A stretch of DNA of 64,000 nt from Glandiceps talaboti. Lineage: Eukaryota > Hemichordata > Enteropneusta > Spengelidae. Location of the stretch: positions 6,012,501 through 6,076,500 of the forward strand of contig NC_135555.1 in NCBI RefSeq assembly GCF_964340395.1, written 5' to 3'. A program made the translations under genes and the position numbers. A model generated the notes under the pieces. The model searched no databases. It had not been told where the DNA came from and saw nothing but the letters and a program-made list of their open reading frames with translations. Of the stretch, positions 13,780-25,900 are shown piece after piece; position 1 is the stretch's first letter, and the number at the start of each line of letters is the position of its first letter.

Positions 13780-13795
13780 GCCCTCCATTCTTCAA

Positions 13796-15652
13796 ATAAT
13801 AATTGTTTCAGATATTTATAATATCGATGACCATTTGGAAGATACCGGTACATGAAAATTTAACTTATCGAACAAAATATTATTTATTTATAAAAGAGAA
13901 TTATGATTCTGTAATGATTTCCAAAATTTTTTTTTTTTTTTTTTTTTTTTTGGGGGGGGGGGGGGGGTTATTTTATTGTGCAATTTAGTAACACCATTTA
14001 TTAAAGCTTATTGAGCTGTTGTTATCACTACTGTAGTCATGGTAACAATTTTGTTTTAAAAATATGGTAATGACTTTACTTTTAATTATTTTGTAGCAAA
14101 CCTGCCTAAAGCTTCAAGTCGGTAGAGGAAAGCATAGAAATTTTATTTTGGTATCTTGAGGCAGTTACTATTAGTTGTTCAGATTGTATATGTAATTCTA
14201 GACACGTCAATCACGTCTCTGTTGCTGAATACACAATGTGAAATCTCTGATTTGTCGTAATGTGTAATCTAGTATAAGATAAGAATTAGCCCTCGCAGTC
14301 CTTCTTGCATTCTTTGTTTTCTTTTGTTTTTGACCTTGGCATACTTTTCAAACAATCAGTTTTGAAGAGTAGAGTTTCATCTCACAGACCAAAAAATGTC
14401 ACCAACATGAATTTGATGAATTATGCAGGAATACTACAAACTGAAAGATGAGATCATTTTGAAATCATAATTCCTGCATTAAAAGAATTATTACTTTATT
14501 ATGACATCATACTTGTGAGTTGTGTACTCACTAAATATTCTCCAAATGATAGCCATACCAGATATGAATTGAAAACCACTGTAAGACCATTTAGCTTTGG
14601 CTTGTACAGACCATTGCATGCTATTTTAGTTGATTTCTATGGATGTTTATAATTATTCATGGTGTCACATGATTGTCACATGATTATCACATGTATAATG
14701 TAGTGAGTAAATCCTGCCTCAGTGCACACAGGATAAAATAAAGATCTTACAACATTAACTGTCTAGAATAAGTTTTTTAGCCCCCACACCCCACCCAACC
14801 AATACCAACCATCCACCCAGCTTACATTTGATCTTTGAGGGGGAGGGGGGGGGGGGATATGATCCTATACGATATATATAATTTCAACCCTCAAATATTT
14901 CACACAAAATGTTATACAGCATCAGACTCTGAAATATGAGAATTGCACATTTCCACAAAACTCTGTGTATAATGGGTATGTACCTGACTGTAACTTGTTT
15001 GACCATAGATGCTGAAGAGATATGTATAGCTCTCCGAGGCTCTATCCAACACCTATGGTTTGGCCAACCATACAATAGTTATCAAGTCTGGGAGTTGTGC
15101 TTGAGGTTAGCAATAGGATTACACCCAATAACCACATTTATATTGCAAACTTTGGATAGCCCTCACTGTTGTAGGTATCCTAGGTTCTTTGTAATGTGGG
15201 GCACTGTATATACATGCTGCTGCTACAAACACCTGGTCATCCTGTCTGTCCCAGACACTTCTAAGATCTACTTCATGTATATGACACATTTGTGTTAACG
15301 CATAGGGTAGTAAAAAGCTTGTGAGCCAGGCTAAATTACAGAACAAGTTCAGAATGGTACCAGGAGCATATTTAAGCTTAGACATATCATAAGTTAGGCA
15401 CAGTTCAGGAGCTGTCAAGATTTATGTTGACAAAGACAATCAGCCTCATCCTGCCCTGCTTGATGTTGGAGGCTCATGTATATGCATGGAGCTAAAGAGT
15501 ATGATTGCTACACTACATTGTACTAGTACTGAATCAAGTTAAAAACATTCCTAGTTATCACATAAAAAGACAATGAATAAAACTCTGGGACTATGATTAG
15601 AATATTATCAAGTTATCCAGATGTGGTAACAGGTTGTGTACATGTGGACACA

Positions 15653-15683
<31 letters not shown>

Positions 15684-18600
15684 CACAAGCTTTCAAGGGA
15701 TTGGTATAAGATAAAGACTGCAATGGGACAAAAATATTGAACTTTGAATGCAAAAGATGTTGACTACCTTTGGTAGTTAAACTTGTGCTGGACTGGAATA
15801 AGTACATAATATGCTAGCCTAGCCTAGAGGCTTGTCTTTGGCTTTCTAATCTAGTAGTGATCATATCCAACATATGCCGGTGTCAGTGCATCAAATTCAA
15901 TATTTTTGTCCCCATGTTGTTATCTCACACCAATCCCACAAAAGCCAGTGGGGCAGTGCACACACACACACATACACACACAACTATGAAGTGACCACTG
16001 TGATGTCTATGGGAAAATGACATGGAGGTCGTGCAAAATGCATAGTGAAAACATTATCGAGCAATGTTACATACCTTGCTCCTGAATTGCTACCACTGCA
16101 AGCTAGGTCAGAGGTCAGAGGTTAAACAATTAACAACAAAATTACAAATCATATTATTTATGTATGAGGTTGTTTATTTCACTTTGACATCCAGCCTGAC
16201 TGTTGAGTGCACTTTAATATGTAAATATGTTTTTTTCCTCTAAAAACATACAGTTCAACTTATACAGTTACTGTAGTAGTTGTTTGTGTTAATTTGATAG
16301 CTGTAAAAAAAAAAAGTCAATTCTGCCTCAGGATATGAATTCCATTTTTCTTCATGTACATTAGACCTAGCTTATATTAGTCACTTGGTGTCACCACCAC
16401 CTACATCTTAGACACCAAAAGGTTGCTGTATTCAGACTTAAATGTTAATACTACCTTATTAGAGCCTTAGCCATATTAATCCAACAGGATTGGATGGTAT
16501 TACATGTAATATTGAAGTAATACAAGTCTAAGAACTATTGCCAGCATTCTACATCACTGTCATGTCTTTTAAGCAAATTACATAAACTATGCAATATTGT
16601 GGTCAGCCTCTATATTAAGAAAGTTAAAACATTTTACAATCACAGTTTACAAATGTTGGTATAGCTGCCAGCATTCTTTTTAACACTGGTACACGGTGGT
16701 ACCTCCACCGCTGCAATCCATATACACATATATATATATATACGAAATCAATGATTCTAACAACTGCTGAATGCAATGTATAGCTGTCTGTGAATACAGC
16801 AAAACACAGCTGGCTATGCTATGTTTTAAATAAGCAAACATTACTCAATCAATATGAAATGAAAGAAAAGTAACAGTACTGGTAAAATATCAAACTAAAT
16901 CAATTGTATATAGTTTGTACAGTCTGAATGTAAGAAATAAACCAGGGCAATATATACAATAGTTGGTGTAGCTGCCTGCATTCATTTGAACACTGGTAGT
17001 GTGGTAACTCCTTTGACATATTCCATAATATCGTACCATACATAGTAAGTAACCATAATACTTGTAATAATATTTCCTAGTTACCATGGCAACTTCGGTT
17101 TTCAGGGGTCTATAGTAACATAAAATCTATTTATATCTTTGAGGCTTTGGGATAGTCATTTAATGTGGACACATAACAGACCATATAGTGTAAGAATATG
17201 TTATCAATTTCCATCATTTATTCTCTACATTCTAATACACTCAAAACGTTTGTGTTTTTTCCATTTCACAATTTGTCTTGGTACTTATAAAGGAAATAAT
17301 AATGCAAAATTAATATGGATTGATGTTGTATCAGATGTGCTTCAAATTTGTTGCCAATGCCAAAAATTTGGTATGATGTAATTTGTTAATCCAAACCCAT
17401 AAGTGTTGCCATGGAAACCAGGTATATGTATTTTTACATGTTATTGTTTTTGTAAAAATTGGTACGTTGGTATACTACTTGAGTTCCCTAGGTATTGTCC
17501 GACATCAAAGTTGTGACACAATGTATGGAAATCTATGCTAGTTTTATCAGAATTCTCTCTCTATCACCTGGGTTTCCACATCGGAATACCACAACTTTTA
17601 AGTATTACGCAGTGCATGAAATGAGGCAACGTAGTCACAAGCACAAAATTTAAGTATATCATGAGTTGTTCTAAAAAAAAAAAAAAAATTAGGCTGTCTT
17701 TTGTCTGTTCATATAAAATATACATACAGTTGCAAGATAACTGATAAAATCACACAAGACAACTTGATTCACTTTTGTTTCCAAAAATTAAGTGTTGTAT
17801 TTCAGCTGTTAGCATGCGACGATGGTTTTAGTCAAGTATTTTCAACATGTACATATATCACACATAAAAATACAAACCAAATCAACTTGCCCACAAATAA
17901 CTGAGCATGACTTAAATAGTTTGAATTATTAACTAAAATTCTGAACAAAATTTTCAAGAAGGACGGAATACATATTTGACACAGTTTGGCAAATTATTAC
18001 CAAGTGCTTGACAGGCTTAGGTTACTCTAGAGGATATCATGGCATCAATAATCTCTCGTCATCTCGTCTAGCTCAGTAAGAAATCATGAATCAAAAGTTG
18101 TTCATGTAAATGAGTAAACCCTACTGTAAACAGTGTATAAGTAGTAGCATCCTGATATGACAAAGTACCATATTTCGACATTATTAAGTGCTCAAATAAA
18201 TGCCACGTTATTATTTGGTAGAATTCATGATCGATTAACAAAGACATTATGATAATGACTGTGTGGCTGGGTTTGTTAGAATCTGACATTTCATCTAAGC
18301 AACTCATTGAGCTAGACGTGAGAAGAGATTTGAAGCCACAGATAGCCTCTAGACTAAATTACAGTCTGGCTAAGGTTTTACATTTGCATCAATTGGCCAT
18401 ACACTATGCTCACGCAGCTACATCTACTTGGCTCTGGTAGTATAGTAATAAATTATTATCTTTAAGTACGATTTATCATGTTATGTCTCCAGTTCGGCAA
18501 ATTCTAAAAAAAAAAAATTGTCATCTCTTAAAAAATCTATATCATTTGCATCAAATTATTTACAGCATATAAAATGTAAATGTCAGAGCATCTTATCAGA

Positions 18601-19770
18601 TTTGATTTCTTGTTCTAAAGTACATTAAATTTTAAATCTACAATACAGACACACACAACAACTTACATATAGTAAAAGGACGAGATGATTTTCCAAACAA
18701 GTAAATATGCAGTTACCAAAACAGTTGTTTTTCAGTATATACATACTGGCGGCTAGATTTTGTAAATTTTTTGTTTTGAGATCTGACGGAAATCGTCTTG
18801 ATTCACTTTTATTTAAATTTGTTCATATTCTCATTAAATTGTAGATTTTAAAACATACCTATATAGTGTTAATTTTTTTCGGCAAAAGTGACTTCTGATC
18901 TTGTAAGTATAAAAAGCATAACATTTGGTAAGAAGACACAAGGCACCCTGTATTACAAAGGATACTTTTGCGATGTCCTTTCAGGAAGTGGCCATACTAC
19001 TGTCAAATTTAGTATGCCTATTTTACATACAAAGTTATTTCCATAACTGAAAAATAATGTCATTGGAAATACAATTTGAAATTTCCCCAAACTATAATGT
19101 CGTTGACTGTTCAACTAAACGATTCGAAATCTCAAAAATTAACTCAAAATTTTATTTAAGTTTACAAACTGACCAGATGATTTGCAGTTTGGTTATTATT
19201 TCATTTCAGACCATTGAAATGCTGAGTTTTAAATAGCACATATTGTCATCAGTTCCTCAGATTGATTTATGAATATTAAAAATTTGGTATTTCATACACC
19301 TTTTCGTTGTTTTATCATTTTTATTTAGAATCACCTATGAGGAAGACTGTTCACTCATCTTCCATGTCAGCACGTTTTGTGTAAGTATTAAAGTACATGT
19401 ATAAAAAACAAGGTACTCTTTCAGTTAGACTGTAAAATACATCACCGAGATCGTCCTTATCATCCCCTTCCCTTATGTTTCTAGAAAGGGATGCAAAGAG
19501 CGAACACTGCGGCTGATGTCAGTCTATGTTTCAGTTGAGCTGAAAACTTACAAAAAGATTTCTAGGTTTTCACTTTTCTACTGACCAAAGAGTTACTTAC
19601 TGTTGGAGACCAGTCATGTATGTGTCTCTTTCAGTGTAATAAGGACGGGACATATGTAAATAACTGAAATTCGTTTAATTACCTAGAAACAAAGTTAAAG
19701 GGACGTCATTACATGACAATATGGACTAGTCAGACAGATGTAACTTTATGTAAAAAAATTTCCTTTTTTT
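13796..19770. other. Intergenic and possible ZDHHC1 3' flank, no gene recognised
   Basis: About 6 kb of AT-rich sequence between the 3' ends of two convergent genes. It contains a T25-G16 homopolymer junction at 13927-13967, a short CA repeat near 15656-15682, a small TA run near 16725-16741, and an imperfect duplication. In that duplication the block TTGGTATAGCTGCCAGCATT (16658 onward) recurs in changed form about 320 bp later at 16963 onward. Several open frames of 60-120 codons occur, but none shows family motifs, codon bias or splice context. Confidence 0.6.
13927..13967. repeat. Homopolymer junction T25 followed by G16
   Basis: A run of T (about 13927-13951) abuts a run of G (about 13952-13967). 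The exact lengths are unreliable in assemblies. Confidence 0.85.
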
Positions 19771-19772
19771 GT

Positions 19773-19778
19773 TTTATT
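19773..19778 (-). terminator. Candidate polyadenylation signal AATAAA for the ZDHHC1-type gene
   Basis: TTTATT on the plus strand, about 215 bp beyond the TAA stop at 19994-19992. Another AATAAA (about 19324-19319) lies further down. The choice between them is not resolved. Confidence 0.35.
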
Positions 19779-19991
19779 TGGAATGGCTACAGATTAACCT
19801 TGATGGACCAGTTAGTATTCTCAGAGCTCTAAGGTCACTTATTTTTTTTCTTCAGTTTGATGAGTTATAAGTTTTATACAGAAACACTGTCATGTACAGG
19901 CTTCTTATCCAGATCTTCTTAGGAAAAGAGCTTTGTCAGTGTTTGATACCAGCTGATATAGCAAGTTTTCATTAAAAACCTCCATTGTTGT

Positions 19992-22900
19992 TTACATGTC
20001 GCGTACACTTGTCCTTCTAGAACTTTGCGTTGACTTAGCGGTTGACTTGGCTGTTTGTTGACCTACACTGGCACTGTCTCGTAACTGAGTAAAATCCAGT
20101 GGTGGAACTTCATGTTTTCTGTGTGGTAGAGTCTTTGATGATGACAGCGGTATTGAGTCCAGACTACTTCTCATATAAGGTTGTGCAATGCTGCCCTCGT
20201 GTGACGACACTAAGCTGAGTGGTGAAATTCGACCATAGCCACTTTGTTGATACATGTGTATGCTACCATTGACTGGTTGTCCTGCGTATGGGTTAATTGG
20301 TTGTCCAACAACAGGGTTACCTGGTTGTCCTCTATGTATCTGAGCTACAGGTATTTCATTGAGTGATTCAGCAGAGGAGGAATGATAGTCCGAGGCTGGT
20401 CTAGCTGGGGTAATATTAATGGCTGGTGGAGGCGTGTAGTATTGTTGACTCTGCATTATCGGCATTGCCTGGAACCCTCTAGGAGTATAATTTAAACCAG
20501 CTGCACCTGTAACATCAACATCATTCCATATAATTCTTTAACACAACAAACAATTCACAGTTATTCATACCACACATTTTGCAAAATTCATCATGTCAAT
20601 GGGTATACAAGAGGCAAACCAGAAACTATGACTCAGACAGGCAAACAATTTTGCCAAGTCAATAAAAGTAAACACAATACATTATTTAACTGCAATCATT
20701 TCAAATATATCTCTACAATCCATAGAATACAGTAATTTTTTTTGATAAGACTTACCAACAGGCATCCCCTGTGGTCCATATTTCATATGTTTTTCCAAGG
20801 TTGACTGCGGTAGACTGCTGGATAGATTGAGCTGTGTACTGTAGTGTGGTCCCCATGGTTCCTCCATACTGTTACTAGTCAATGGTGTTTTGTCTGATGG
20901 TAACGACGATCGTCGTTTCACTTTAGGTCGTTTCTTTTTACTTTTTTTCTTTTTTGTTGGACTTGCTTCATCAGCTGGTTTTTTCTTTTTCTTCTTTTTC
21001 TGATTTTCTTCATTGTCACTGTCTTTGTGGGTTTCCTCATCGTCCTTGTCAGGTGTCACATCTGTCATTTCCGGTGACTTATCTTGTTCTATTAGTGCTT
21101 GCTCGTATTTTTTGTAATCCAAGGTGCCGTCGGTGTCAGATATAGTTTTACTAGTTCTATGTAGAAAATTGAAGAAAAAAAAATGTAGAAAATTTTTAAA
21201 AAAAGGAGAAATACTTGTTCAGCCTGAGACACTTTTATCGATATATGGCAGAGAATAATATTCTTAGCTGTATTTGGGAAGGTCTAGCTACATCTGCACA
21301 ATTTCTGTCAAAATTTTTGACTAGCTATTCTGGACTTTAGAAGTGAAGAGTGTTCTACAGTTTTGAATGATATGCATATGACTGTAAGCTTAAGGGGCCT
21401 TTGTGCTGATGAGGGATGACTTAGGTATGCTATTGATTTTGCTATAAAGTAACACTATCAGGATGTTTTAATTGACCACTTTACTAATAGTTGAGGTGTT
21501 AGTACTGCTACACCAAACCAGGGTATTCAGTAACTGTGTGTACTTGTAAGTTATTGTTATTTCACACACTAAACAGGTTCCACACATTTTTAAATTAGTG
21601 ACTGGAATTACAACACACAAGCACATGTATGATAGTAATCACTTCACTGGTTTTTCTGAAATCGATATCTAAACATGATCCACAGCTGTTCTTAGACACA
21701 CTGAGCAAACATCTACACAGTATTGTATGTTGTGGTATTGACAAATTATTACATTTCACTTGTAGTAAAATGGTCAACTTGTATTTGGTATACCTAGACC
21801 ATGTTAGGTATTCATAAATTACTGATGGAGGGAGAATAAATGTTAACAGTGTCACCTCTATGGTTTGTTTTTTGAATGAGATGAGTGAAATAAAATCTAC
21901 TTTACATATTTTTTCTACATTCCTGGGAGTATAAGCAGAATTATCTCTCCACTCATGTTTATGACAATTCATATTAAATCAACATTTCCCAACTGAAGTC
22001 AGAATGATCAACACACATGAAGATGTAACAGTTACAAAGAAATTGACGTAAGAAACACAGCAGTGACAAGACAATAATGTACCCTTTTTACACCTGGTAA
22101 CAACATGATTTAAACACCTGCTTATAGATTGATAAGATACTATTGATACAAAGTGAACCTAAGAGAAAACACCCAAATATGAATCATCATAAACATGAGC
22201 ATTTTTAAAAAATGTTCATTTGCTTAGTAGATCAAATGACTTACACAGATTATAACGCACAAGCATTTCAAAGTCTTTTAGCATTTAAGCCTTCAATCTG
22301 TCTCAGTCAACGATCTTCATCAGAGTGATACATTCCCTAATTACAGCTGACTGCCACCTAGTGGTCACTTGTAATGGAATTTGTCATTCTGATGAAGGTT
22401 GTCAACCCAGACAAAGTGAAAACTTAAATGCTAAAAGACTTTGAACTGCTTGTGTATTATAACCTATGTAAGTGATCATAAACACGAAATGAGTTTTCCA
22501 CCCTTTTGAGATAAAATATTAGACTTCATCATTCAACCATGTTTTAACATAACATGTATTAGTCTTACTATCAATCAAACCCAAGATCTATAAATCCCCA
22601 AATACCTTGAACATGAAAAACCCACCCAAATAGAATTTAGCAGAATATACAAGATGCCACTACTAAATGACTGGCTTACAAGGATTAGCTGACCCGACCT
22701 TTACATAAGTTTAATAAATTTGGAGAACGATGACTGTAAAAAGTACCTAATATGTCTTGTAAATGGGTAAATCCTTCAATCAGTGTCTGGGGCTATGACA
22801 ATCTACTGTCACATTCTCATCTGTCCTACAGGTACATACATTGAAACAAAGACACACAAAAATAACACATCATGGTTTCACATATAAAAAACATGAATAG

Positions 22901-25900
22901 AGGAAAGTGTTAGAAGTAGTTGTTAGAAGGTATATTATATACAATGTATATACAGGGTGCAGGAACACTACAAGGTGGACTTGATCAGTAGAACATTCAG
23001 TTACTTACACATTGTGAGATACACAGGTAACATTGGTTATCTACATTAGAAAACAAACATACAGAACTAACAACGCTGGATTGCATCGTTACACAAATCC
23101 CCTAATGTACAGTCAACATCTCTATCAACCATTCAATCAACATGAACCAATACTGAGCCTTACCAAAGCTGCAGTAGCCATAATTTTTACAATAAATTTT
23201 GGCAAACCTGAAGAGGACTGGGCCTAGTTTTCTATATGATAACAATTTCACACTGGAAAAGCCTGTACTCTGAATCCCTAACCCTACATAGTTAGCTCCT
23301 TCATTCTGTTTGCGATACAAAATCAGGCTTTGGTATGCAACATATATATGGGTCCAGTGTTCTTCAGTCTTGTCTATATTTTAGTATTCTCGTTAAAATG
23401 AAATGTCTGGGTGATGTTGTCTCATGCTAAAGCAAGTGTTATTGCATAGTATTCAAGCTCTGCAGATAGCATCAACAAGCCTGCTAGCGATATAGCTTTG
23501 TTCATGGACTATTCATTTCTATTCAACTATTCATTTCCATGGCTTGCAGTAGGGTAATTTTTGCCATTTTTTGACGAGTAAACAGTATTTTTTGAAGAAC
23601 TGAATAGAATGAAGCTGCACTTTCATTGCTGAGAAAATCTTGTATTTACAACTACAGGGGCCATGTACAGAGAGTATTTATTTACAAAGGTTACCATGAA
23701 CATGAATACATCAAAGTTACTGAAGTTTGACAGTTTTCACTGAACAGTGTACAATACAAGATAGTGGACACGATCTATCACTAGGATATTGTTACATACT
23801 GGAAAACGTCTGGAACTGCTTTTTTCATCTCTATCTCTTCTCTTTCTTTTTTAATTGGGGCAATCTGGCTTCTCTGTAATGATGAGAGAAAGGGAGCACA
23901 TCAGTTATGAACAGTCATACAACAAAATACAGACAGTATCTATTTCTATGCTTGCCATAGATGACAGCATATCAATATCTGACAATTTCCAGTTTCTGAA
24001 GAATGTTTCAGCTGTCGAATACACAAAACCATATCTTATACACTGTTCATCTGGAATTTTTAGTTCACACGGTCTAATATTTGGAGATGGGGCAACTGCA
24101 GTGATTTAACTCTTATTAAATTTTGAGCATGAAATTTATATACGGTTTTGTTAATTATTAGGCAATCATGATATATATTTAATAATATAAAATGCCCATG
24201 AACTTGACAGCTGCATGCAATAAACATCCACACAATTGAACTATGCAGGGCAGGATGAGTTTCCAGCCATGCCAAATTTTCAACTAGTCTCTCATTAGTT
24301 GTCAACATCAGCTAAATTGTTGTTAAAAAAACAAAAAAAAACAAAAACAAAAACTCTACGAAACAAAAATCAAAATATGTGAATTATGTTCTAGATTGAC
24401 AGAGGTTAGCAATCATCTGAGGAAGAAACCTCACCTTGATTTTTCTCATCTTAGGAGGTTCAATATCAGCACCAAAATTTGCTTCATCATCATCCCGTCT
24501 AGCTTCTTCATCTCTCTTCATTATTATGTAGTCATATGTTGTCAGACCTTTGCAATCTGTAACAGTACATCAATTGGAGGAAACAAACATTGAAATTCTA
24601 TAAACATACACAATGCTCAAAAGTTGATTATTGAGTACATGTAATCTGTGTTAATTCATTCTGTATCAGTCTATGCATACAAGTTAACCATTCACTACAT
24701 CAAACCACAGTCTCTATCCAGTCACTACATATATGATATCTGTGCCTATACATTTTTTTGTATCATATATTTGTACATACATACATACATACAAATGTAT
24801 GTGACTTTGGGTGTACCAAATTTTAATAGTGGCGTATATTTATTTATTTATTCGTTATTTACTGAGAAAACCTAGTCAAATTCACAGGTATATTGTTCAA
24901 TAAATGTTCAAAGCAACTTGATTCAAATGATCTGACTGTTATTTCACCATACAAAGAACCTGTCAAATTACATGAACACTTATCGAAAATTTCCACTTGT
25001 AGTAAAAAATTCTTGGAAGCTGCACGAGTAAAACTTTTCATTTGAAACTATGAACCCAGGGTACATGAACATTAATTTGTGTATTAAATCAATATCATGT
25101 CTTTCAGAGCTACCACAACATCAACTACAAAATTAATGACTTACTAAGATAACAGTGGAAGAGAACAAGATGAGCTAGAAGTCCAACAGCAATGACAGCA
25201 AGGACTGCAGTGATGATCATCATAATAAAGAATGCAAGGCCTGGTACATTGGTAAATAGTTTGAGGTTGTCCCTACACCATGTGTCATTGTCACAGTAGG
25301 GTGGTGGTCCGGTAGAATTGTCTGTAGTACTTGGAATGACTGTTGTTGTGCCGTTAATGGGTGATATAATGGCTGTAGTGTTCGTAGTTGAACTCAATGT
25401 AGGTGTTAGACTGTTACTGCTTCCAGTTCCAGCTGTAAGTCAATACAAAATATCCATATTAACCCATGAACCCAAATATTGAATATTTGCGTAAGTTTGT
25501 TCTATGACTTCAATTTGAGCTTGACTTAGTCAAAATACCACAAAATATTGAGTGTTTTTCCTATTCTATATCAACAGATATAATACAAAATAGTTCTTGT
25601 TGAGTTTCTGTATTTGCAATGGATTTACAATTCAACACTGTCAACTTGCTTTGAACAATGATGTCTATTCATATGTTTATTTTGATTTACAACTGCTGGT
25701 ACAGTTTTTGTTCTCGTACAATGTATATAAAAATCTTCTGTAAATGACTTGTTATCATGTATATCTCATGTGATGTTTAACTTTTATCTTCATTATAACA
25801 CCGACTTCATTTTAAAAGTTCAAGGCCAAATAATATGACCTTGACAAGCATTTGGATCATATTTCAGTTGTTTGAAATGTGTTAAGTGTTAGCACTTTGC

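Larger units (their letters stand above)
9667..13795 (+). other. TBC1D20: Probable TBC1D20 3' UTR
   Basis: This follows the TAG at 9664-9666. No coding signal was seen for about 4.1 kb. The first convincing AATAAA with a plausible downstream end is at 13774-13779, followed by a TTC/T-rich stretch. A long 3' UTR is usual for this gene, but an earlier cleavage site cannot be excluded. The region contains the compound microsatellite at 9700-10061 and is otherwise AT-rich unique-looking sequence. Confidence 0.5.

Noticed and set aside
15119-15418. Minus-strand 99-codon frame in the intergenic region, and its plus-strand partner 14936-15298
   Set aside because: No recognisable motif, overlapping frames on both strands, and no splice or promoter context.
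18249-18440. Small plus-strand frame
   Set aside because: No domain, low complexity not evident but no supporting signal, and a minus-strand frame overlaps it.
21595-21972. Minus-strand 125-codon frame between ZDHHC1 tail exons, considered as an extra exon
   Set aside because: No suitable acceptor and donor pair in the required phase, and the composition is like the surrounding intron.
22389-22425. CTGATGA followed by a partial hairpin and GAAA inside the foldback, as a third hammerhead
   Set aside because: Stem II has two internal mismatches, and no stem III, NUH site or matching stem I could be found.
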